A stretch of DNA of 64,000 bases from Galeruca laticollis (Eukaryota; Arthropoda; Insecta; Coleoptera; Chrysomelidae): the NCBI GenBank assembly GCA_963921935.1, contig OY998180.1, positions 87,355,139 to 87,419,138 of the forward strand, given 5' to 3'. Of the stretch, positions 42,380 through 53,666 are shown one piece after another (positions within the stretch are counted from its first letter, which is position 1; each line of letters begins with the position of its first letter). A program made the position numbers and the translations under genes. Below the pieces are notes generated by a model. That model saw nothing but the letters and a program-made list of their open reading frames with translations. It ran no database searches and was not told the DNA's origin.

Positions 42380-44636
42380 ATCTATTATATCATTTATTTT
42401 CAATTTATCGAGAATATCGCTTTCTACATTTAGAATAGCCAACGATGAAACATTTTCTTCATTTATTGAGTTTCTCAGATATGATTTTACCCGTTTTAAC
42501 GCAGAAAATGCTCTCGCCGGATGCGTTACTAATAGGAATAGTTAAATATATACGCAACAATACTTCAACGTTACATTAAATTTCTCATTTGAGGATTCAT
42601 TAAAAAATAACCAAAAATTTCATTTACACAATCATATGCTTCCATTCTCATTCTTAATTCAAAAATCAATTTGTCACATATAGGAAAGAAAGTATTCATT
42701 TTAAAGTTCTCAGCACCTATTAAAGTAATATCTTGTGCAGGGCCTTCATCAAAGCAGTGTTTTCTCTTACGAACCCTTAAAATCTCATTTTTGTAAACAT
42801 TATTATTTGGCTGAATTTATTTGGATTTCTCTTCAGCTTCATCAAACTGTTCTCTAAAACTATTGACAATTTCGATCAAACCACTGTATAGTGTACAAGC
42901 CGCAGTTAAATTGGCTTGATTATCTTGTAGATATTTACTGGTGGAGTTTATTCTGTCTAGGATTCTTTTCTAAATCACTGTCATCAAGGCATATTCAAAT
43001 GTATTCATTTTGTGAAGTCAATCTCCAGCTTCTGTTCTGGTAGACTTTTTTTGGTTTGCATCGTCATTTAGCTCTAATAACGCTGTTTTTATTTCACTTA
43101 AACCAAGCGCAATAGATTTAATAGCATCAGCTAGTGCTGACCATCTTGTGTCACATATTTTCTTAACCAATGGTTATTTAGTTTTTGAAACAGATAGACA
43201 TTTTTGAAGTACTTCCCATATGTACGTCGAAACCGAAAAAAAATTATATAAACATTGTACATTTTCAAAATATCTAGAAGCTTCCGAACAACTTTCGGCA
43301 GCACTATTACCGATCAAGTTTAAAGAATGACTGGAACATGGTACAAAATGTGCATCATTTGTCTTCTCTTTAATTTTTGCCTGCAATCCGTTATATTTTC
43401 CAGACATATTGGATGCGTTGTCATAACTTTGGCCTCTGCAGTAATTGATGTTGATATTAAGGTCACTTAATTTGGTTTGTAAAACATTCGATAGACTTTC
43501 TGCAGTATGAGAAAATATTTCCACAAAACCTAAAAACCTTTCTACTTGTTGACCATTTGGTAAAATATATCTTATAATCACAGTTAATAGATCGATATGT
43601 GAAAAATCAGGCGTTGAATCGACGATAATTGGAAAATATTTTGCCACTTGCAATTCGGCGATAATAACATTTTTTACCTCATTTGCAAGAAGGTGAATAA
43701 ATTCGTTGCAAATGGTCGAAGAAAGATAATCAACATTCCCACTTCCAATCTCACTATATTTCTGGAGGTGTCCGGCTAAAAAAGGGTCAAACTCACTAAG
43801 AAATTCCAACGAGCCTAAATAGTTACCATTCCCTTTTGTAAAAAGTTTAGTCGTGGAACCATGAAACCACTTTTTGATAGAAACTTAATGGTAGCACTCT
43901 TAATAAAACATTTTTCCAGTAGTTTTGTTCCTGAAAGTAACTTTTTCCGATTTCTGTATCTATCCTTCCTTTTATTCGACTTCTATTAATCATTGTGCCG
44001 ACGGAGGTTACGTGTTCAGAAGACCTTTCGTGGTTTTTTAAGTACTGAGTCGCATTTTTCCAGTCAGTGTAGCCATCGGCATTCAGCTTGATATCTTTTT
44101 TCGAAAAAAGTTTGCAAATATAACAATAAACACAGCCCCCGATTAGGGGACGGTAAAACAACCACTCACGAAGGACTTTTTTGCCATTTTCTTTAAATTT
44201 ATAGAATGTTGAACTTTGTAAACTTTTAGATTTTTTACCATCCAATTGTTTTAGACACCCACTTATTTTGTCAATATTTTGATCAGGTCTGTTTTTAAGA
44301 AAATATTCTTGAAATTCGAGGTTATATTTTGAGGCCAGTCTGCTAGATCACAAGGAAATAGTGGAGAAGTTTCTTTGTCAATTTCCAATAAATCATTTAC
44401 GAAGACTTTATCATCATCGTCCGCGACTTTGTGTTCTTGTAACTCGATGGTATTGTTAATATTGCTGGATGAAGCATTTATTTCCTCATCTTTTAATGGC
44501 GGTTCAGGAAGATCTTGTCGATTTTCTAGTTCTTTTTTGAGGAATGCCAACATTGCTTTTTTTGTTTTTCTCTTTCATTTTCCCTTAGTAATGCCTTTTT
44601 ACGCTCCTCACTACCACTTGTTTGTTTGGAACTCAT
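42380..44636 (-). pseudogene. hAT transposase, ZMYM1/DUF4371 group, nearly full length but broken
   Basis: Reading leftward, the protein begins at ATG 44636 (MSSKQTSGSEERKK), with a frame change near 44560. An acidic linker follows (44553-44263). The TTF-type zinc finger at about 44245-43990 has GCVYCYICKLFSKKD, DGYTDWKNA and HERSSEH. The catalytic part at 43809-43174 has FPIIVDSTPDFSHIDLL, CRGQSYDNASNMSGKYNGLQ and PCSSHSLNL. The C-terminal dimerisation region near 42540-42380 has a SNASGES-type motif and ILDKL. Several stops and frame changes lie between. hAT transposases excise and reinsert DNA with 8-bp duplications; the terminal repeats were not located. Confidence 0.82.
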
Positions 44637-45289
44637 ATTCTTCTTTCTTCTACACTTTTAAAATTATAAACTTATTAATGTTGGACTAATTTAAATTTTT
44701 GGGTAATGCAAGAATAGTGTCAATTAATACAGTGTGTTTGAAATTGGTAGCGAACATAACATTACCACTTCGAAAACTGTTGAGATAGTAAAAGACAATA
44801 ATTAAGTTTTTCATTGATTGCCGTTTACTTTGCGATTTTACCACTGTTGGTATTTGACATATTTTGAGAGAACTAAAATCATGAATTTTCAAAACACAAA
44901 GGTATTAAAATGTTGCCCTATTTTTTTCCCGTGAAATTCCTATAGTAAATATACAAGAATAATCTATTAATTAATAATTATAACTTAAAACTTACCTTAA
45001 GTTAAATTTCAGGATTCGGACTATGGTAAATGGTGAATTATTACAATTTAAAATGAGACTTTGGAGTTCGACTGATATTTCTAGCTTGCCAATATCACTT
45101 GGAAACTGAGAACGGAACAAAAATCTAAATACGATAGAAGGAAACAAACAGTTTTTAACGTAATTTCGTCGTCTCTTCGGCAGAAGATAAAGCTTTTTTG
45201 GTTATAGCGGCATGAAAAACGCTCTAAAAGAGTGCTGATTGCCGATGTCTTATGTTTTTAAATCTAGTGAAAATTATACATATATAACA

Positions 45290-45290
<1 letters not shown>
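44637..45290. other. No gene recognised
   Basis: AT-rich sequence to the right of the hAT gene; part of it probably belongs to that transposon's 5' region. A 68-codon minus-strand frame at 44892-44686 has no recognisable feature. Confidence 0.4.

Positions 45291-45337
<47 letters not shown>
45291..45337. repeat. (TA)n microsatellite
   Basis: About 47 bp of alternating A and T, directly at the 3' end of the minus-strand Penelope-like fragment. Confidence 0.95.
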
Positions 45338-45343
<6 letters not shown>

Positions 45344-46085
45344 TGAAGAAAGATATTTGCCAACTTATTTGTAATGGATATTTTTGTGGGGATGTGGCAA
45401 TAAGACTCCAGAGTAAATTCTTTCAGATATTTATTCCCGAGCTTTCGAATGATTTTCATTCATTATCAAGGGCTATAAATAATTAGTCAATGTTATCATT
45501 ATTAAAAATTAAATGAAATAATAAATCCTTACATAAAATCTATAGCGAATTTTGGAATAGTTGTAAATTTTTATAATAAATTCTTTTAAACATAAATCAA
45601 TGAAAAACTCAAAAAACAATATGACAATAAACAAAATATTTGATCTTGAACTACTACAATTTTTATTTTTTTATCATAAAATTAAAGATTGTTATGAATC
45701 TTCTGTTCTTTTTTCATAATCTAAAAGATATGCATAGATAACACTAAGGTTATTTAAATCTGTTTTTTCATTTATTACATAATTTTGTTCTGCAATATAT
45801 GTTGTTTCCAAAAAAGGCGTTTTCTATAATTACTTTCTATTGCTAAGACTTTGACAGATTGATAATCCATAGAATGGCCTTCATAAAACACGTGTTCCGC
45901 TGAAGCACATCTATCAGGATATAATCTACTGTCACTTTTATGAGAGGCGATTCGATTGGTTAGCGATCTTTTACTGTGACCAATGTATTTCTTATTACAG
46001 ATATTGCAGGGAATCTCATAAACTATATTAGTTAATTTAGTAGTAGGAGTCTTGTCTTTGATCTTACTGATAATTGATTTTATTG
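45338..46085 (-). pseudogene. Penelope-like element, GIY-YIG endonuclease and 3' end
   Basis: On the minus strand, about 46060-45810 encodes the PLE endonuclease: NIVYEIPCNICNKKYIGHSK, then LTNRIASHKS, RCASAEHVFYEGHSMDY. The C-terminal stretch follows (about 45800-45690, LSVIYAYLLDYEKR). The 3' untranslated region has CCTTGATAATGAATGAAAAT followed by CATTCGAAAGCTCGGGAATAA, the characteristic PLE tail. Reverse transcriptase is missing, so this is a 5'-truncated copy. PLE enzymes pair a telomerase-related RT with this nuclease. Confidence 0.8.
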
Positions 46086-46109
46086 TAACACATTGTTATG
46101 TTATGTGCC

Positions 46110-46595
46110 TTTTGGTAAAATAGGCACTGACTTGAAGTACATTTTTCTTATTTTTGGAGAAGTTTCATCTTGTTAGCGCGATACAGCCTCCGAAGTGTAT
46201 ACAAGTGACCAATTTTATGATTGCATATGGTTCAAGATGTCTCACAGATGAACCTTATAGATTTTAAGCCCACTACAGCCAGATCAACGGGTGCTATGGT
46301 ACTTGACGTATCATATTTTTGTCATTTTTGGATAATTTTCAGTTAGTTAGCACGATACAGCCTCTGTAGTGTATACGAGTGACCACTTTTATGATTGGAT
46401 ACTGTTCAGGACATCTTATAAATGAACCCTATTGATTTTAAACTCACTTGATCCAGTACTACGGGTGCTATGGTACTTGAAGTGCCACATTTTTGGAGAA
46501 ATTTCGGACTGTTAGCACGATACGGCCTCCGAAGTGTACAAAAGTGACAATTTTATTATAGGATATTGCTCAAGGCGTCTCACATATGCGAAAAG
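46110..46595. repeat. Tandem repeat, three units of about 168 bp
   Basis: GTTAGCACGATACAGCCTCC (with variants), followed by AAGTGTATAC, starts at about 46174, 46342 and 46510. Each is followed by TTTATGATTG, a TCAAGATGTCTCACA-like string, and GGGTGCTATGGTACTTGA. It directly abuts the PLE fragment. A single partial unit is found at 42060-42135. Confidence 0.85.
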
Positions 46596-48657
46596 TTAGT
46601 TTTAGTCTTAGTCGTTTAATTTTTATTTGAGCTTTCGGAAATACTCATTTCCTTTATGTACCAACATTAAATGTTAATAATGATTTAAAATGATAGATTA
46701 TACATTATTATATATACACATATCTTATTTCAGAATGACATAGGTAATAGCGATTATATCAATATTGTGTGTACCCCCTTATCTGATTTATCAGTATCAT
46801 AATTAAATATAGGTATTAGTACGTATTTCAATTTTATTTATGTGTACCCTCCCATGTTTAAATTTTCACTAAAAAGGGGTAAGGGATGTAAAATTATATT
46901 TTGCACTCAGGCGACCTCATGGCTTGGAGCGCCTTTCCAAAGATTTACCTGCATTAGCGGACATAAACAATATTGTTACTACACATTGGAAAGTTTATTA
47001 TTATCCAATACATTTTTTTATAACATATTCATTCTATGTAGCTAATCTATTGTAAACTTTTCTAAAAATGCTGCACCAATCCAATTTATCAAATACTGAA
47101 TATATAAATAGAAAAGTACTGTACTTGTTACATGCTGCACAATTGTAGACTACCATGTGGGTAACCGGATGAAATCACAACAATGTTGAAATATCGTGAT
47201 ATTTCATACGCTATGTGTATACTAATTAAGTAATAGAGAAACTAATTTGCAGACATTACACGTTCCTTATATGTAGCAACAATGCCGCTTGCAGGTAAGT
47301 TTTGATTGAGGCGTAAATCCTTCGGTTAAGCCATTGTATAATGACCGGGCCTGAATTATTAGAGCTGCTAATCCTTTATATCAAACAAGTAGAAAGGACA
47401 ATGGAGAGTCAACAGAGAATTTAATATCAACAGGAAGTTAAGGCAGTTGTGTTCAATTTGAAGGCAAAAGATAATGAAGATAATGATGTTTGCAGTTTTA
47501 CCACATTAGCATCAGAGAATTTAACTAGAATATTATCATTTTCGAGATATTCATGATAAATTCCCAATTTACGCAATGAGGTATAATAAGACTGCAGAAA
47601 AAATGTGAATTTGTGAAATTTAGATAGAGACATTGTCTGACAATTCATACAGCAAATTGTTTCGTATCAGGAGACATTTTCTTCTATATACTAAAAATGC
47701 TCATAAATATTTTGAGTTCTGTCAAAATTTTGAGAAAAGGTCAAAATAGGACAATTTCCACCTACAAGGGGTTGAATTTGGATCGTAGATTCAAACTTTT
47801 CTTTCCATCCCTCTAGCGCCCAGAACCACCGCTTGAAAAACCTTGAATGGGAAGGGGTATTGAGAAATACATCATTTTGAAGCCGCTTTCATTGTACATG
47901 CAACCCTGATTTTTCTATTTTGAACGATTTTAATTCAGAAAATACTAAATTCTATCGGGATCATTGAGATTTTTGAAATTGTCACTCCTGAACATTCTCG
48001 TTGAAAAATTTTTTTGTTATGGATGTTTTTATCAACTCTAATTAGTTTTTCAAATAACAAAAATTTTTGGTTGATGGTGATTAAAGCTAAAATTCTCAAG
48101 TTTATTCAAATTTCTTCTTGATCAATAAACTCGGTCAGTATTAGAATCCTAATTTTTAAAATGGTTTGTTGAACACAAGAAAGATTTGAATTAGTAAAAC
48201 TGTACTATTAAAATAATGAGTGTTCTAGTGTCGCTGCTAGACTCTGGAACGAAGTTACTATCTTTCCGATGGGCAAAAGCAACAAGTTTGCCGAGAGTAA
48301 CCATAAATATATAACTCCGTTATTTCTCAGCGCAAAAATTCAATTATTTTTGGAGTATTATCAGAAAAATAGCCCGATGTAAATAAAACCTGTAGTCTTT
48401 CCGAAAATCAGTTGAGTAATAGGGTGGTATCACCCTCACGCATCCGAAACCCAGTCGACTATTAATGGGCAAGACAACCCCACTATTCGCGTAGCTAGAT
48501 GGAAGAAATCACCATAAATAACCTCTACATACGGATAGATAGTCAACTCAATATTGAAATTTTTGGTCTGATTTCAATGTCATCTGCGTGGTTTTAGGAA
48601 AAACTAACAGAAATGCCAAAATTTGAAATCCCACATAAATAGTATTTTATTAACCTA
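46596..48657. other. No gene recognised
   Basis: AT-rich. GAGCTTTCGGAAATACTCATT near 46629 looks like another PLE tail trace. AACAATGCCGCTTGCAGGTAAGT near 47279-47301 joins an ATG to a consensus splice donor but has no supporting context. The remainder (47690-48600) has short frames only. Confidence 0.4.
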
Positions 48658-48870
48658 ATTTTAGCGTTCTCAAAATTATCCAATACAAAACGAAATAATT
48701 GCGCATTGAATGTAGAATATTCCAATTCAATTTTTTTATGAAGAGGAAGGATTAATATATTGCTTTCTTATTTATTTATGCATAACAATACAACTCAATT
48801 AAACTTCTCAGAGAAATTCTACATTTAATACCTATTCTTAGCATCGAATTATTTTGAGAACGCTAAAACT
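48658..48870. repeat. Inverted repeat, about 213 bp
   Basis: ATTTTAGCGTTCTCAAAATT at 48658 pairs with AATTATTTTGAGAACGCTAA before 48870. Pairing continues inward (ATTGAATGTAGAATAT against ATTCTACATTTAAT). It is a small foldback element just outside the PLE copy. Confidence 0.75.
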
Positions 48871-48884
48871 GCAAGAACTAGACA

Positions 48885-50935
48885 GTTCACAATATAATGA
48901 AATAATTGTCAATTGTTTCGATATTACTGAATATCATCGTCAGAACGACAGAAGTTATATTCCATTTGATGCCTACCTGATGTTTAATTATTTTTGGCTA
49001 GACCAAGAAGTGACCTATCTTGTGATTGAGTGAATATATATGGATAGATATGATTACATAAAGAAATATTTGTAATTATTAGCCCCATGGGGATATCCTG
49101 GATATCTTTTTCTCATTTAAGATCAGTATAACTGTGCAATGATATAGTAAATCAAGAAAACTATATCTGCTGATCTTCATAATTATTACTTAAGAAGACA
49201 CCAATTTTGGCAAAAATTTTTATGCACAGTTTAGAACGAAAAATATTTGTATGTAACATATCAAAAAAATATCTTATTTTGGCATAGATATCCAGATGAC
49301 ATATATGCCTGTTTTGTAGGTAGTGAACGACTATTAGATGTATTTTTCAATTATATTAATAATATGCACCCAGAAATTAAATTTACATTGAAAGTTGAAG
49401 AAAATAACTCAATTAATGTTCTTGACATAAAAATTCAAAGAGTTAATAATGTACGATGAAATAAAACAATATAGTTTATTTAAATCTTAATATATTTGAA
49501 CTAATGTTCAATTTAAACTTGTTGACGCGTTTCACTAACACAGTAGCTTTGTCTTTACCTAGAAGATAGCTTAGGAATGTTTGTAGTGAATGAATTTCCA
49601 GGTAATATCTTTTAATACCATTGTTAACCTTAGTAAATAGATTTAGCACTGTATATATTAAGACATTTTTATATTTTACCTTCATTCGTTTTGACAAAGC
49701 TACTGTGTTAGTGAAACGCGTCAACAAGTTTAAATTGAACATTAGTTCAAATATATGAAGATTTAAACAAACTATATTGTTTTATTTCATCGTTCAGTAT
49801 GGATCTTCATCAAGTAAAAGCCTCATCTATTCAATTGTTAATAATGTACTTGATTATTCAATTTATAGGAAACCAAGACACACTGATGTGGCTATACCAT
49901 ATAATTCCAATCATCCCATGTCACATAAATTAGGTGGAACAATCCAATGATACATAGAGCATTTTCAGTTCCTATGAACAAATATAATATTGATAGAGAA
50001 ATTAAACATTAAACAAATAGATCCAACGGTTATCCATTGCATATAATAAATAATTTACTTAATAAAAAGAGAAAAAGTGGCATCACAACTAATATTTCCT
50101 AAACAAACTAAAGAATTACAAAATTACAAAATCATCACATATGCTGGTGATAATTCTAATAATAGTCCAAAGATAGTATCTTTATCAACAGATACAAAAA
50201 ATTCTTATAATAATGTAAGTGCAAAATTGTTAAATATAAAAATATCCCCATTAAAAAAGTCTGGTATGAAAGGCCGCTTGAATTTCCAGAATGTAATGCT
50301 GTCTATATATGTCAAACACTTAGAAACTTTTAAATTAGACAATGTGAACACTTACGAGCATACAGATTTAAACATCCAGAGAAATCCCATTACGCAAAAT
50401 ATCTACTTGACACCAAACATTCATTAACACGTAACACAGACCTAGAAGTAGTACTTATTTGTGATGAGAAACAAGAACTGGATTTTCTTGAAGAATTACA
50501 AATTAGAAGACACTTAACAGACTCACAATATGATATCATCAATCAACTGATAAATCTAGGGAGCTCTCCACTATTAAACTATCTCATTAGGTAATGATTG
50601 GAAAGAACAGCAGATATGGTTTTCCTTCTTTCTTATATAGTTGCACAGTTATACTGATCTTAAATGGGAAAAAGATATCCAGGATATCCTCATAGGGCTA
50701 ATAATATTTACGCTTTAATATACGTAGAATCATATCTTATTATTTTTTATATTCATATATATTAAGTCATTCACAAGGTAGGGCACTTCTTGGTCTAGCC
50801 AAAAATAATTATTACACATCAGGTAGGCATCACGTGAAATGTATCTTCTGTCATTTTGACAAGGATATTTAGTAATATCGAAACAATTGTCAATTGTTTA
50901 GAATTTTTATAATTTTTTCATTATATTATGGAATT
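48885..50935 (+). mobile_element. Penelope-like element flanked by long inverted repeats
   Basis: The left arm (about 48885-49191) and right arm (about 50590-50935) are inverted copies. For example TGGGGATATCCTGGATATCT followed by TTTTCTCATTTAAGATCAGT near 49087-49130 matches the complement near 50650-50695, and AATTGTCAATTGTTTCGATA is mirrored at the far right. Between them lies PLE coding sequence: an RT palm block with WHRYPDDIYACFVGSERLLD (49247-49459), its continuation IYRKPRHTDVAIPYNSNHPM (about 49860-49930), a linker (50077-50270), a decayed GIY-YIG part (CNAVYICQTLRNF) and a C-terminal KHSLTRNTDLEVVLI region. YPDD replaces the usual YVDD. Stops and frame changes disable it. Confidence 0.8.
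49455..49836. mobile_element. PLE-tail foldback inserted in the PLE, 13-bp duplication
   Basis: Two inverted copies of a PLE tail face each other. The right copy reads GACAAAGCTACTGTGTTAGT, GAAACGCGTCAACAAG and ends TTTTATTTCATC (about 49693-49791); the left is its complement from about 49455 to 49548. GTTAATAATGTAC occurs at 49442-49454 and again at 49837-49849, immediately before PLE coding resumes, so it is a 13-bp target duplication. The same tail occurs at 62261-62370. Confidence 0.75.
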
Positions 50936-50969
50936 ATTTAAAAACAGTCAGTTTCATTTATAACGTTAG

Positions 50970-51330
50970 CCCCAAAAATTGATTGTTTGGGTAAGCTTTC
51001 TGGGTGACCACATTATAGGGCCACTTTTTATTGATGGGAATTTGACTGGCGACATTTACTTAGACTAGTTAGAGGATCTTAGTGATCTTTAGATAACCCA
51101 AACACTGGAAGATGATGTAAATCTCCATGAAAACCAACTTTTTTTCAACAGGATGCAGCGCATCCACCATATGATATACGAGTTCGCAGCTTTTTAAATG
51201 CTCGTTTTTACGGACAATGGATAGATAGATTATACAGGTTCTATAGAATGACCAGCTACGTTGCATGATATAGGAAAGAAAGATTTCTGTAGTTTCTGAT
51301 GGTGTTAGTACAATGCGGTATTCAGCTTTA
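50970..51330 (+). pseudogene. Tc1/mariner-type transposase fragment
   Basis: Plus-strand remnants read FLGDHIIGPLFIDGNLTGDI near 51000-51055, then FFQQDAAHPPYDIRVRSFLN and GQWIDR near 51137-51235. This is the order seen in the DDE core of insect mariner-like transposases, in which the aspartate of QQD is catalytic. Frame changes and stops separate the blocks, and the N-terminal DNA-binding domains are absent. Confidence 0.65.
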
Positions 51331-52023
51331 TAGAAGAACAATGTTCTATATCCATGGAGCTAGAACAAAGTATATGTAACGACGCTGATGAAGAATGCCT
51401 GCACGTTACTCGCGCCATGTCACATCTCGACTTTTTTCTCATCATCGTCATCATCATAAGCGCTGGACGTCAGACACACTTATTCCGAAAATTTCGTCTT
51501 CTTCCTCTTCCGCTATTAAATTTATGCATTTATTAAAAAGATATTCAGTTCTAAAAAAATAGAAGTTGAAACTTTTTTTAAAAAATGTTTCTAAAGTTGA
51601 ACGTCGTGTGGCTATATCGGTAACAAAATCACTGTTGCTACAGGTGATTCTGTTTAGCTCGAATCTCGAGCCAAATACACTGGCAATCGCCATCCAAAAC
51701 ACACCATTGGAAGTAGACGACCGCGCCCTTAGACCTCGTCTAAGACCGTGCAGATATAAAATCGAAATATGATGTATAATATCATTTTTAACAAATAAAT
51801 ATATGATACAAAAACGGTGTGTTAGGTGAACTAGGCCTAAGCCATTTAAGTTGGCTACCATTCAGCGTCACTTGTCACTGACGATGGTATTATTGAATAC
51901 GGAAAATTAAGGTTAAAAGTTTAAATGTTAATAGACTCTACACAAACACGTATTCTAAGATAATTAGATAAAATATAGAACTGAATAACCAGACTTTATT
52001 CAAGTAATATTCCACAAATATCA
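51331..52023. other. No gene recognised; right end may be an LTR
   Basis: A 135-codon minus-strand frame at 51861-51454 resembles nothing I know. The last about 200 bases, ending ATTCCACAAATATCA at 52023, sit directly before a primer-site-like string and may be the LTR of the Mag-like element; the LTR start was not fixed. Confidence 0.35.
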
Positions 52024-52033
52024 TGGCGCAGTC
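52024..52033 (+). promoter_or_regulatory. Primer-site-like sequence of the Mag-like element
   Basis: TGGCGCAGTC directly follows ATATCA, a plausible LTR end. Protease-like coding starts only about 100 bp downstream, so gag has been lost. Confidence 0.45.
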
Positions 52034-52099
52034 AAAATAATATGATTACATAAGTTACATAGTGGCCAAACTATAGTGCTAGAAGATACAAGAGAAAAA

Positions 52100-52902
52100 G
52101 AACAAGAAGTGGTCATACTGTTAATTTAGTAGGGACGGTAGAAAACAAACTTATGGAAGAAATTATAATACAAGACTTAAAAGTTAATGTAAACTTAGAT
52201 ACAGGTAATGATTGTAATGTGATACCAGATTTCATTTTATAAAATATAGTTGCAAATATAGAATTAGATAAAAGTAAGGTATATTTAAAAACATACAATG
52301 GTTCTAATATTCAAGGATTAACACACATTAAATTTTAACAAAAGAAATAAAAATGAGGTTTTAGTATTTCAGGTGGTAACAGCTGAGCCTTCAGTAGTAG
52401 TCATAGGATATCCTACTTTAAATAAGTTAAATATTATAAAAGTTATTGTAGATAGTATATAAATTCAAAGCGAGTATAACAAATTAGTTGAATTATTCCA
52501 ACAGGTTACTCTTTAGAATGAAACGAATTGTTTCTAAATAATTCCATAATTAGAAACAGTTAGTTTCGTTTAAAGAGTAATATGAATAGATTCCACACAG
52601 TAAGGGTCGAAACAGTAAATTTCATATAAATAGTTATTCGATCAGAAAATTACAGATATAAACGATGTTTTATATGACATTAAATTAGTAGAAGGAGCTC
52701 AATGTATACGTATACCATGTAGAAATATACTATTTATGTTAATGGAATCTTCAAAAACAGAATTTAATAGATTACATAAATTAGGGATTATTCAAAATGT
52801 TACAGAACCAACTGAATTCGTAAATGATTTAGTTATAGTAAACAAAGTAATAAGTGAAAGTATGCGTTTGTTTAGACCCAACACCCTTAAATTATAATAT
52901 AA
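52100..52902 (+). pseudogene. pol: Mag-like Ty3/gypsy protease and RT start, decayed
   Basis: LKVNVNLDTGNDCNVIPDF near 52170-52225 is a retroviral-type protease with the DTG active site. Near 52700-52870 come CIRIPCRN, FNRLHKLGIIQNVTEPTEF and VNDLVIVNK, which match the fingers of Mag-clade RTs. Many stops occur. The reading breaks at about 52903 and resumes at 55623 with the next RT residues, so a 2.7-kb insertion splits the gene. Confidence 0.65.
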
Positions 52903-53657
52903 AAAAATAGGTAAAAAAACTTTTTAAGCTGAACGGTTTTATGTTAAACATACATTGCAATGTTCAAGATAAATGTACTAAAAACCAAAAAATAATAGAA
53001 TAGATGCAGTCGTGGGAATTATAAACATATGCATAGACTAGACTAAAATAAAACCGTGGGGCACGTCAATTGTCTACAAATTATCGACTTAATGTGCGAT
53101 AGAAGAATCGTTTAATTCGTCGTTAGGCAGTTGGCCCGCAGACGGTGAGGAAATTACTTACTATTTTCTTGCTCATGGAAATTCCAATAGTTATACACTC
53201 CATGTAAATAAAAGAGATGCTTCAACTAGTTTATCATTGGACATTCACACAGCTGGCTGGCGAGGAATCGTTTCACTGCTCGTAGCTTGTCTTTAATCGA
53301 AAAACATATGATAAAAGTACTACTCGCTCACCACTATGAAACCCTAAAACTCGCTTATAATCGAGCTTGCTAGCTTGTTTCCACATTCTAGCCCTACTTA
53401 TCACACGTCCATCGTTGTCGGTTGAACAACTGCCTAATTATAGTGTAACATTACAAAACAAAAATTTTAATCAACGATTGTAGACAATTGACGTGCCCCA
53501 CGGTTTTATTTTAGTCTAGTCTATGCATATGTTTATAATTCCCACGACTGTATCTATTTTATTATTTTTTGGTTTTTAGTACATTTATCTTAAACATTGC
53601 AATGTATGTTCAAAATAAAACCGTTTAACTTAAAAAGTTTTTTTACCTATTTTTATT
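52903..53657. mobile_element. Inverted-repeat element with arms of about 175 bp
   Basis: The left arm (52903-53079) contains GGTAAAAAAACTTTTTAAG, ACATACATTGCAATGTT, TATGCATAGACTAGACTAAA and CCGTGGGGCACGTCAATTGT. The right arm (53477-53657) is its near-complete complement. The 400-bp interior includes a plus-strand stretch at about 53110-53297, open for about 60 codons (GSWPADGEEITYYFLAHG), with no ATG and no recognised family. The arms adjoin the helicase gene to the right. Confidence 0.8.
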
Positions 53658-53666
53658 TTTTGGTTT

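Noticed and set aside
47279..47302. ATG followed by a consensus splice donor (CAGGTAAGT), as a host first exon
   Set aside because: Only four codons, with no neighbouring exons or promoter evidence.
51454..51861. Minus-strand 135-codon frame as a host gene
   Set aside because: No recognisable motif, AT-rich codon pattern, and it overlaps a likely LTR edge.
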